A stretch of 12,500 bases of DNA from assembly GCA_964020155.1 (NCBI GenBank), contig OZ026563.1, positions 1,248,824 through 1,261,323 on the forward strand. Reading direction: 5' to 3'. The DNA comes from Chondrilla cf. caribensis (Eukaryota > Porifera > Demospongiae > Chondrillida > Chondrillidae). Positions 1-11,669 of this stretch are shown here, piece after piece. How positions within the stretch are numbered: the stretch's first letter is position 1; the number at the start of each line of letters is the position of its first letter. Below the pieces are notes generated by a model. The model saw only the letters and a program-made list of their open reading frames with translations, made no database searches and was not told where the DNA came from. Both the position numbers and the translations under genes were made by a program.

Positions 1-4420
<4,420 letters not shown>

Positions 4421-4789
4421 CTTCGAGAAGGAAAAATGGACAACTAACGAATCTTTGCAGTACACGGAAGCTTACGTATAATATTGTGCCGATCAGTGTC
4501 ATGAGACACGAAGCAGAATGTCCCCGTTTCGATTCTCAGATTTAATTTTTGGAATCGAAATTCGACCACATTGCAGGATGCGGTTTGTGCGTTGTTTGTA
4601 GACAACACCTAATTAAACTCCGCTACATCCTGTCGACCCTCTCATACCATGTCTATGCTCATACGAAATCATTCGTTCGCAAAGAGCTGTTGACGATCGG
4701 AAATACGTCCTGAATCATCGTGCATGACCAGAGAAAGAGAGAGACCCTCCCTTACCGAATGTGGGACATTGTCTGTGCAGGCGGGCGGG
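4421..4789. promoter_or_regulatory. Divergent promoter interval between the PH gene and DED gene A
   Basis: The two start codons (4420 on minus, 4790 on plus) face away from each other over 369 bp. The interval must hold both 5' UTRs and transcription starts unless an upstream exon lies elsewhere. It has visibly more CpG than the introns. It contains a 9-bp inverted repeat (TTTCGATTC at 4527-4535, GAATCGAAA at 4552-4560). A good acceptor, ATTGTCTGTGCAG, ends at 4780 and could close a short 5' UTR intron just ahead of the plus-strand ATG. I see no convincing TATA box. Confidence 0.5.
4527..4560. repeat. 9-bp inverted repeat in the divergent promoter
   Basis: TTTCGATTC and its exact reverse complement are separated by 16 bp. 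It lies near the middle of the promoter interval. It could be a paired transcription-factor site or chance; no known motif is matched with certainty. Confidence 0.5.
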
Positions 4790-6955
4790 ATGGACGACTC
4801 TGCAGATGAAAAACGACTGTTCACCTTTAGACGTCAACTCCTCAGCATTTCAGAGAGTCTTACGAAGAATGAAGTTGACTCGATGAAGTTTGTGTACCGT
4901 AGTCGAATGCCTAGAAAAAGATACTTCCGTATCGAAGAAGGCTATCAGCTATTTGCTTATCTCGAACAAAAAGATTTGTTGACAGTCTCTAGCTATCACG
5001 AAGTTTTAACCTCTCTCTTAGAAGTCTGTGGAAGGGACGCTCGTGGGATTGTATCGGATTTCACTCGGATCATGAGGTCGTTTTTGTCGTTAAACTTCGA
5101 AGCAGACGTTGACATCACGACGGAAGAACCGGGTTCCCAGTTGGAAGAACTTTACAGAACATGTATCGCAAAAGTGACGGGAGGCTTAGCAAAGGAGGAC
5201 AGTAGCCTACAAAAATTGATCTACGTTTGCGTTTGTCTTCCCTTGAAGTGCGTGGAGCAGACAAAGGATGGATTTGCTCTGATACAGTCGTTAGAGAAAC
5301 GGGGCGTGTTGAGTTGCTGGAAGCTCTCCTATCTCTTCCGATCACTTCAAGCTGCATACCGTCATGATTTATGCAGTGTGCTCCAATTGTACACAAAAAA
5401 GGCCTTGGTTGCCACACCCATCCATCACACAAGGGCCTTTGCTATCACACCCATTCAACGCAGCCTGTACGACCGTTCATATTCCTCCCCAGATCGACTT
5501 CCATCGTCACTTGGTCAACACCCTCCAGTGAAACCATTGTATCAATCACTGAAGATACTCCATTGTAAAGGCATATTATACCAGTCTCCTACTGACCATG
5601 AAGGAGCTTTAGCGGGTCCATCTGTAGCTGAAAATCGATCACAGTTCGCCACCCACGATTCCGACTCCAAAGTGGATTTCAGATTCTCTATCTTCGATCA
5701 CCCGACGTATCACATCGCAAACTATATATTCTCCTTCCGTCCTGTGTACCCACTACTCGTCAGTATTATGCTCCTGACCTGCGTCATGACATTTGTGAAG
5801 TTTCCAGTCGAGTGGATTCAATGTGGACCAGCGACAGCCATTTTAAACTTAGTGGGTCGGATTTTAACTCATGGCGGAATTCCATTCTATGTCTTGTCGA
5901 CCATCCCATCCATTCTTCGAGACTCCAAGGTGAAGTCATGTAGGTTTGTATCACACCCAAACAGAAAAGACACACAGGAAGTATTGACACGAATTGTTAA
6001 GAAATTATCAACAGACTTGGAATGGCAAGACCTTGAAAAGGTTTCAGTATGTCCAATCCAGAAAGTCAACTACCTCCTGCATCAGAAACTTTCATATGTA
6101 AGTATCACTTCTTTGGTCCAGTCAACCACTTTCTCCGTTTGTTTCTTTCTCATCATCAGTGCCAATTGGTCCACTTTCACCGGGCTGACTACTGATACCT
6201 TTGCCAGACTCTACTGCTTCATAATGATCACCACCTCGCTGCTCATCCATGGAAGTGTGACTCTGTCGGTGTCGTTGTATTTGTTTGAGATGCGCATGTG
6301 CGAGTACCTCACTTATGTGATCCACTACTCTTCCAAGAAGAAAGCAAAAGAAGTGGTCTGCGATGCCAAACAGTTGAAACAGGTGTTAGAGAATCGTTGG
6401 AAAGGCTTCAGTGTGGTGTTCAAATGCTTTTCTCTCGCATACGTTGTGATTCTTGCATTGAGTGTGTTCTTACGTGCACCTTTTCGATGCAAGGGAGGTA
6501 AAGAGATCGATTTCACAGAAGATGACTTGACTGACATCCCAAGCTCGTGGCTATGTTGGATTCTGGTCAGTTTCATGGCCCAGTTGCTTGTGTGCTGGTA
6601 CAGGGTGTTCATACACGGTCGCATCATTACAATTCTCGTCCAGGTTTTCGTAGTCGCCTTCCTGATCTACCAGCGTGTGGAGGGACACCACCCAAAATGG
6701 GTTGGTTTGTTGCAAATCGTCCACATTTTGTATCCTTTAGCATATGGTTTGTCTATGTATTATGTTGTTTGTTGTCACATGTGGACGAGAACTTCACTGC
6801 GCACTAAATGTGGCAATTTTCTTATTGTTTGTAAAGAGGTTGTGAGGAATTCAACATTCTTATTCAATTTCGTTTTGTTCTTGCTAACTTGCTCAGTGGC
6901 TGTTGTTGTATTGTGTTTGGAATACCAGTCACTTCATGACCTCACCATTAAATAA
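4790..6955 (+). CDS. DED gene A: tandem death-effector-domain polytopic membrane protein
   Basis: A single open exon of 721 residues. I start at 4790 (GGGATGG, purine at -3 and G at +4) rather than the upstream in-frame ATG at 4724, which has a poor context and would add a low-complexity leader absent from the paralogue. Residues 8-95 are a DED (RRQLLSISESLTKNEVDSMKF, LFAYLEQKDLL). Residues 119-203 are a second DED with a canonical RxDL motif, R191-H-D193-L194. A Ser/Pro-containing linker (204-295) follows, with a small internal repeat (ATPIHHTRAF/ITPIQRSLYD). The SIFDH box at 300-304 leads into about nine hydrophobic segments near 319-338, 347-372, 436-457, 472-498, 541-561, 587-604, 611-627, 636-662 and 690-711. 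Lys/Arg lie mostly in loops 373-435, 499-540 and 663-689, predicting cytosolic DEDs. DEDs recruit FADD/caspase-8-type partners; a receptor or channel role is inference. ATTAAA overlaps the stop. Confidence 0.9.
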   Translation: MDDSADEKRLFTFRRQLLSISESLTKNEVDSMKFVYRSRMPRKRYFRIEEGYQLFAYLEQKDLLTVSSYHEVLTSLLEVCGRDARGIVSDFTRIMRSFLSLNFEADVDITTEEPGSQLEELYRTCIAKVTGGLAKEDSSLQKLIYVCVCLPLKCVEQTKDGFALIQSLEKRGVLSCWKLSYLFRSLQAAYRHDLCSVLQLYTKKALVATPIHHTRAFAITPIQRSLYDRSYSSPDRLPSSLGQHPPVKPLYQSLKILHCKGILYQSPTDHEGALAGPSVAENRSQFATHDSDSKVDFRFSIFDHPTYHIANYIFSFRPVYPLLVSIMLLTCVMTFVKFPVEWIQCGPATAILNLVGRILTHGGIPFYVLSTIPSILRDSKVKSCRFVSHPNRKDTQEVLTRIVKKLSTDLEWQDLEKVSVCPIQKVNYLLHQKLSYVSITSLVQSTTFSVCFFLIISANWSTFTGLTTDTFARLYCFIMITTSLLIHGSVTLSVSLYLFEMRMCEYLTYVIHYSSKKKAKEVVCDAKQLKQVLENRWKGFSVVFKCFSLAYVVILALSVFLRAPFRCKGGKEIDFTEDDLTDIPSSWLCWILVSFMAQLLVCWYRVFIHGRIITILVQVFVVAFLIYQRVEGHHPKWVGLLQIVHILYPLAYGLSMYYVVCCHMWTRTSLRTKCGNFLIVCKEVVRNSTFLFNFVLFLLTCSVAVVVLCLEYQSLHDLTIK

Positions 6956-7076
6956 TTATATTTTTATTTATGTTTACATATTTCTAATGATTTCATTCAT
7001 ACCTATAAACTTCAAACAAATAATAATGACCTTTTCTATGACATCGCCGGTTACTATGGTAGCGCCCTTTGTATAC

Positions 7077-7772
7077 ACTGAAACCTCTCTATTACAAACC
7101 TCTGAAATGTGGAAGATTATACGTAGATCCTGCAGATGTATATTATAGATCCAGATGTATGGTTATAGATCCGGATGTATGATTATAGATCCGGATGTAT
7201 GATTATAGATCCGGATGTATGACATAGATCCGTATGTATGATTATAGATCCGTATGTATGATTATAGATCCGGATGTACGACATAGATCCGAATGTATGA
7301 TTATAGATCCGGATGTATAATTATAGATCTGGATGTATGATATAGATCCGGATGTATGATTATAGATCCGGATGTACGACATAGATCCGAATGTATGATT
7401 ATAGATCCGGATGTATGATTATAGATCCGGATGTACGACATAGATCCGGATGTATGATTATAGATCCGGATGTATGATTATAGATCCGGATGTACGACAT
7501 AGATCCGAATGTATGATTATAGATCCGGATGTACGACATAGATCCGAATGTATGATTATAGATCCAGATGTATGCCATATAGATCCAGATATATGCTATA
7601 TATCCACAAATTTCTTACATCTCAATCCATAGGTAATTTTTACACAAAAGGACACCATTCTGTGTCCCAGTGTAGTACCGTAGTGTATTAACTGACCTCT
7701 GAATTGAGGAAACCTTTGTACTAAGGACTAAAATTGTGGTCCCAACGTGTCCTTAATAGAGAGGTTCCACTG
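7077..7772. mobile_element. Remnant of MITE family 1, apparently split by the minisatellite
   Basis: The right part (about 7640-7772) matches the family in order: AAAGGACACCATTC, TGTATTAACTGACCTCTGAA, GTGGTCCCAACGTGTCCTTA and the terminus AGAGAGGTTCCACTG followed by TA. The left end is probably the decayed CACTGAAACCTCTCTATTA at 7077-7095, with the minisatellite in between. The right part is confident. Joining both parts as one interrupted copy is inference. Confidence 0.6.
7124..7605. repeat. AT-rich minisatellite, 20-bp unit with 39-bp higher-order period
   Basis: The unit is TATAGATCCGGATGTATGAT, with the palindrome ATCCGGAT in its centre. In the right half copies alternate between a 20-nt form (...GATTATAG) and a 19-nt form (...CGACATAG), so a 39-nt pair is repeated several times. 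The edges are degenerate (ATCCTGCAG at the left, CCAGATATATGCTATATATCC at the right). Confidence 0.95.
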
Positions 7773-7804
7773 TATTATAATAGTGAAGGTCATATGACTT
7801 AAAA

Positions 7805-9991
7805 ATGGCGGCTACTTTGACACAGTCTGCACAGCCGTTTGATTTCAGATTGAAACTATTTAAGATTTCGAGAAGGATAAGCGATGTGAACGAAGGGGTC
7901 GAGACTATGAAATTCTTTTTTAAAGACGTCATTCCGAGGCAGCGGTATCTCTCCATCACTTATTGCTGGGAACTGTTTGCTGAATTGGAAGCTTCAAAGG
8001 TGATTTCCGTCGGCAACACCGAGAAATTACGCGTTCCTTTCGAATCCTGTCACCAAGTCTACGACGACTTCATTGCCAGCGGGTCTTGTATCAGTGCTGC
8101 TGATACATTTGAAGCCGACTTCAACTTCGATCACCACATTAAATGCCCCGTGGATATCCAGGAGAAATACAACGTTTGCCTCCTTAGTGTTGCTAATGGC
8201 CTTGCCGTAGGTGATGGGTCTCTACCCCAGCTGGTGTACCTTTGTCCGGAGATACCACTGGGAGACATTACCAAGTTTGAAAATGGTCGCGAAGTCTTCG
8301 AAACTCTACAACGACAGGGGTTGATCTCCCAATCAAGTTTATCCTACCTCTACCGTCGCCTGTGCGTAATCGGTCGTCTAGACCTGGCGCAGGTCATTAC
8401 TGACTACGTACGGTCCATGTGTGAGGTCATGACCAAAGAGAGGAGGCAGTCTCTCACGAGAGTGAACTCTGACCCCGGACCGACCACTCATGAGAGCTGT
8501 AATGGGGTTGTACCACAGCATTCTCTCCCTTCGAATGGTATCACAGCTCCAAGGCAGAGAGATGAAGGACCCATTGCCTCTGAGGTGAAACAAGAGGACG
8601 GTGAATCTAAAGCACAGAAAGGTTTGAAGCAACGTAACAAGAAAAAGATCATTGAACCCGCTCAGCCCAACAACAAACCTGAAACTAAAGCCACATCTCT
8701 CCAACTTAGAAAACAGAATGCTGTTGATGTACCCACGGAGCTGGATGAGACTATTAATATATTCGATCATAAGGCTTATACAATCATCAGTTATTGTCTG
8801 GATTACTTCAACCCCCTGCTCGTTTTTCTGATCATTTTGATCTTCATAGTAACATCGTACAAATTTTACCTGGAGGAGGCTACCTGTGGTTTTCCCACAG
8901 CAAGTTTGAATTTCGTATCACGCATGTTAACCCATGTTGTACTGCCATCGTACTTCCTCCACCATCTCTCAGTCCTCGACAATGAACCACTCAAAAAGTT
9001 GAGGTTTTTACGTCTTGCAGGGAAGACAGGTTACCGCCCTGTTGTACAAAAGGTCATCTTGTCACTGTCTACCCTCTCTGAGAAGAAAGAACTTCAGGGT
9101 AAAGTATTAGTTGAACAGATCAACTGTACTTTAAACAAGAAACTCAGTCTGGTTATGGGAACTTCCACCCTACTCTCTGTGGTATTTTTTCTTCATATTC
9201 TATTCCTGGGAGCTGCCAATTTCAAAACCTTTAGTGCGTCATCCATAAGCTTATCAAATGTCTGTATCAGTGTGATAACGCTGGCCGCCTTCATTGTTCA
9301 CTGCACTACAGGAACAATATTTTGCTTCTATCTGTTCGAAATGCGTGTGAGGGAATACTGTAGCCAAATTTTACGCCTTGCTGGTAAACGGAAAGACAAC
9401 TTGCGTGCAGATGTGAAGGCTGTGAAGAGTGCAATTTTGGCACGCTGGGGGAATTTCAGGTGGGTAATGTTTGCAGCATCATCAGTTTATCTGTCATTGC
9501 TACTTGTCAGTGTTTTCACGGCCACCCCGTTCCACTGTCACGGAGAGAAGGTGGAGTTCACAAAACTCGAGTGGAATCAGATTCGAGCCTCCTGGACCTT
9601 CCACGTGATTCTAGGATTCGTCTGCCACGTGGCAGTCTACAACTACTTTAACTTCGTTAGAGGACGCTACATCGCCATGATGCTACAGGTGTTTTATTTC
9701 ATTCTTGGTTTCTTTGATCCCCACGGGCCGAAGTGGGCCATCATGATCCAGATCACCAACGTAATCTATCCCATTTCCAGTCTTCTTTCTTTCCACATCC
9801 TCGCTTGTCACAATATTTGGAACCGAGAAAAGCATAATAGACGCAAGATGAATACCATCACAGTTCTGTCCGAAGCTCTCAAAAGCATGATTTTTTTTGT
9901 TCATTTTGTTTTTGTTCTATTACATTTTGTTGCCGTGGCAATTGCTATTTACAATGAATATCAAACACTGAAATACAGAAAAGTATCCTAA
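7805..9991 (+). CDS. DED gene B: tandem death-effector-domain polytopic membrane protein, paralogue of gene A
   Basis: A single open exon of 728 residues; the start AAAAATGGCG has a strong context. Residues 11-92 are a DED (FRLKLFKISRRI, ETMKFFFKDVIPRQRYLSI, LFAELEASKVIS) whose last helix lacks the RxDL motif. Residues 119-203 are a second DED with R191-L-D193-L194 at the same positions as in gene A. The linker 204-310 is hydrophilic, with a basic KGLKQRNKKK patch, and differs from gene A. The membrane part (315-720) aligns with gene A throughout: IFDH-Y-I, CG-PTA-LN-V-R-LTH, LFEMR-EY, RW-F, PF-C-G-K-FT, QVF, PKW-QI--YP, EYQ-L. About nine hydrophobic segments are visible. Conserved Cys 361 and 578 would lie outside if the DEDs are cytosolic. 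The 3' UTR has AATAAA at 10290. The membrane family is not one I recognise. Confidence 0.9.
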   Translation: MAATLTQSAQPFDFRLKLFKISRRISDVNEGVETMKFFFKDVIPRQRYLSITYCWELFAELEASKVISVGNTEKLRVPFESCHQVYDDFIASGSCISAADTFEADFNFDHHIKCPVDIQEKYNVCLLSVANGLAVGDGSLPQLVYLCPEIPLGDITKFENGREVFETLQRQGLISQSSLSYLYRRLCVIGRLDLAQVITDYVRSMCEVMTKERRQSLTRVNSDPGPTTHESCNGVVPQHSLPSNGITAPRQRDEGPIASEVKQEDGESKAQKGLKQRNKKKIIEPAQPNNKPETKATSLQLRKQNAVDVPTELDETINIFDHKAYTIISYCLDYFNPLLVFLIILIFIVTSYKFYLEEATCGFPTASLNFVSRMLTHVVLPSYFLHHLSVLDNEPLKKLRFLRLAGKTGYRPVVQKVILSLSTLSEKKELQGKVLVEQINCTLNKKLSLVMGTSTLLSVVFFLHILFLGAANFKTFSASSISLSNVCISVITLAAFIVHCTTGTIFCFYLFEMRVREYCSQILRLAGKRKDNLRADVKAVKSAILARWGNFRWVMFAASSVYLSLLLVSVFTATPFHCHGEKVEFTKLEWNQIRASWTFHVILGFVCHVAVYNYFNFVRGRYIAMMLQVFYFILGFFDPHGPKWAIMIQITNVIYPISSLLSFHILACHNIWNREKHNRRKMNTITVLSEALKSMIFFVHFVFVLLHFVAVAIAIYNEYQTLKYRKVS

Positions 9992-10289
9992 AATTTAATT
10001 GATTTTTATTATTCTTCTAGATCACTTTTATTGCAGTGTATAATTCTGTTTCTAAACTTTTCATCAGTTTATTTTTAGATTTGTTTATAATGAGTGTATT
10101 TATTATACCACTTTGTTGTATAAACTTGTGATTTTGTAAATCATGTATATTTATGCACATGTACGTATGTACATTATTATTATGTGTACAGTTGAATTGG
10201 ATAATACAGTGTATACAATAATTTTCAATCTATATTATATCATGCAGATTTGAATGAATTTTAATAAGATGTTAAACATTATAATGTCA

Positions 10290-10295
10290 AATAAA
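10290..10295 (+). terminator. Polyadenylation signal of DED gene B
   Basis: An exact AATAAA about 300 nt after the stop codon, following an AT-rich 3' UTR with several TGTA elements (10140-10200). It is the first canonical signal downstream on this strand. Confidence 0.6.
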
Positions 10296-10518
10296 GTGCA
10301 TAGTACCTGTATCAAAGACCACCTCCACACAAAGACATTTGTTCAGTAACCACTCTCGAACCATCCAAAGTACATGCACAGAAACACCTCAGGACAAGAC
10401 CCCCTGTCTATATACAGAGCAAGCCACTATTTCGTAGTTCCCTGGGTGGTCTTACTAGACAGGCTCAAACATACACTTATTTGCATGGCACAAGTAGAGA
10501 CATCACAGTGACCATATA

Positions 10519-10693
10519 CAGTGCAACTTGCTTAGTAAGTACCTGGGTTAGTGCACACTCCTGGTTAGTGAGTACACCTCACTCAGTCCCTAGCTCATGT
10601 ACACCATGTGAACCAGTACTGATAGTAAGTACCTCTGATAAGAAGTACAGATTTGGTGTATCCTTCAAGGAACTTACTAAACAAGTTGGACTG
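10519..10693. mobile_element. TA-flanked MITE, family 2 (175 bp)
   Basis: The left end CAGTGCAACTTGCTTAGTAA and the right end, read in reverse complement, CAGTCCAACTTGTTTAGTAA form near-perfect terminal inverted repeats of about 26 bp, continuing with GTACCT/GTTCCT. Both ends abut TA. It differs from family 1 in its termini but shares the CAGT start and TA targets, so a related Tc1/mariner/pogo-type transposase is likely. It has no coding capacity. Confidence 0.85.
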
Positions 10694-10859
10694 TACGCAT
10701 ATGAAGGTGAGGCATCTTGTTGGCTGCCATGGCCTCCCTCCCTGAGGATCCAAGACAGCCAATAATTAGCTGGAACACATGTACCCACCCCTGGAGGGTT
10801 ACAGATGACCTCATGGTCACCAGGGGATGAGGAATGTTCCGGAAAGTACACACGTACTA

Positions 10860-11057
10860 CAGTGGAACCTCTATTAAAGGACTCTCCCAATAAAGGACAC
10901 CATAGAAATTACCTCCCTACAAAGGACACTATCTTAGGCCCCAAAAATGAACTTTCCTATAGTGTTAATACATTTTTCACCTCTGAAGAGTGGACAACCT
11001 CTCTACAGTGGACAAATTAGCTGGTCCCAATGTGTCCTTTATAAAGAGGTTCCACTG
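10860..11057. mobile_element. TA-flanked MITE, family 1, complete copy (198 bp)
   Basis: The termini CAGTGGAACCTCTATTAAAG and AAAGAGGTTCCACTG are flanked by TA on both sides. The interior is nearly collinear with the copy at 3498-3692 (AAAGGACACCATAGAAAT, CCTCTGAAGAGTGGACAACC, TGGTCCCAATGTGTCCTTTA). The close similarity suggests fairly recent spread. Confidence 0.92.
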
Positions 11058-11235
11058 TATATTATTGTCAAGGTACTGTGAGTTTCGTGAAAACTGCACA
11101 CACATGTGGGAGCATTCTTACATGCAAACATACCAAAGTACGTACATGCTCATGGATGTGACGTAGTAGAGCAGGTCAGGTTATTTGCAATTCATTCATT
11201 TCAAAACAAAACATGCTAAACACATTTTGATGTGT

Positions 11236-11408
11236 TCATCTGAAGGTGAATAGTCTACTCTTTTTAGGCAGTTTCCCCCCATTTATCATGGCTTTCTCGA
11301 CATCTTCTAACTCTGGTGCTTGGTCCAATAAGCCCAAAACAGCATACGATGTTGGAGAGTGTAGCATTTTATCCCCAATGTTCTTCAAATCTGAAGCTGT
11401 CACGGATT
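11236..11408 (-). CDS. PMPCA: PMPCA last exon with stop codon
   Basis: The acceptor TACCTTCAATGTGTGCAG precedes 11408. The exon completes a Glu codon, reads SVTASDLKNIGDKMLHSP, then AVLGLLDQAPELEDVEKAMI and KLPKKSRLFTFR, and stops with TGA at 11238-11236. The SRLFTFR end matches the usual YRLF-type C-terminus of the family. Confidence 0.92.
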
Positions 11409-11457
11409 CTGCACACATTGAAGGTAACACAAATTACACACAGTGTGCGTGTGTGTG

Positions 11458-11531
<74 letters not shown>

Positions 11532-11547
11532 GGTGTGTGTGTGTGTT

Positions 11548-11621
<74 letters not shown>

Positions 11622-11638
11622 GGTGTGTGTGTGTGTTG

Positions 11639-11669
<31 letters not shown>

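Larger units (their letters stand above)
6956..7804. other. Intergenic stretch between the two DED genes
   Basis: It holds the 3' UTR of gene A (T-rich, no exact AATAAA seen), a MITE-like end near 7077, a 20/39-bp minisatellite, and a MITE 3' half ending 32 bp before the start codon of gene B. No gene of its own is visible. Confidence 0.8.
9992..11235. other. Convergent intergenic region
   Basis: It separates the 3' ends of DED gene B (plus) and PMPCA (minus). It holds the gene B 3' UTR, two MITEs of different families (10519-10693 and 10860-11057) and a short inverted repeat TTGGCTG/CAGCCAA (about 10719-10763). No clear AATAAA for PMPCA is visible on the minus strand here. The 94-codon plus-strand open frame at 10481-10765 is mostly transposon. 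Confidence 0.7.

Noticed and set aside
4724..4789. Upstream in-frame ATG adding 22 residues to DED gene A
   Set aside because: Poor context (T at -3), low-complexity RERER start and no counterpart in gene B. A likely splice acceptor also lies within this segment at 4780.
7450..7632. 60-codon open frame with a repeated 13-residue motif
   Set aside because: Product of the 39-bp higher-order minisatellite.
10481..10765. 94-codon plus-strand open frame
   Set aside because: Most of it is the family 2 MITE including both terminal repeats; no protein similarity is recognised.
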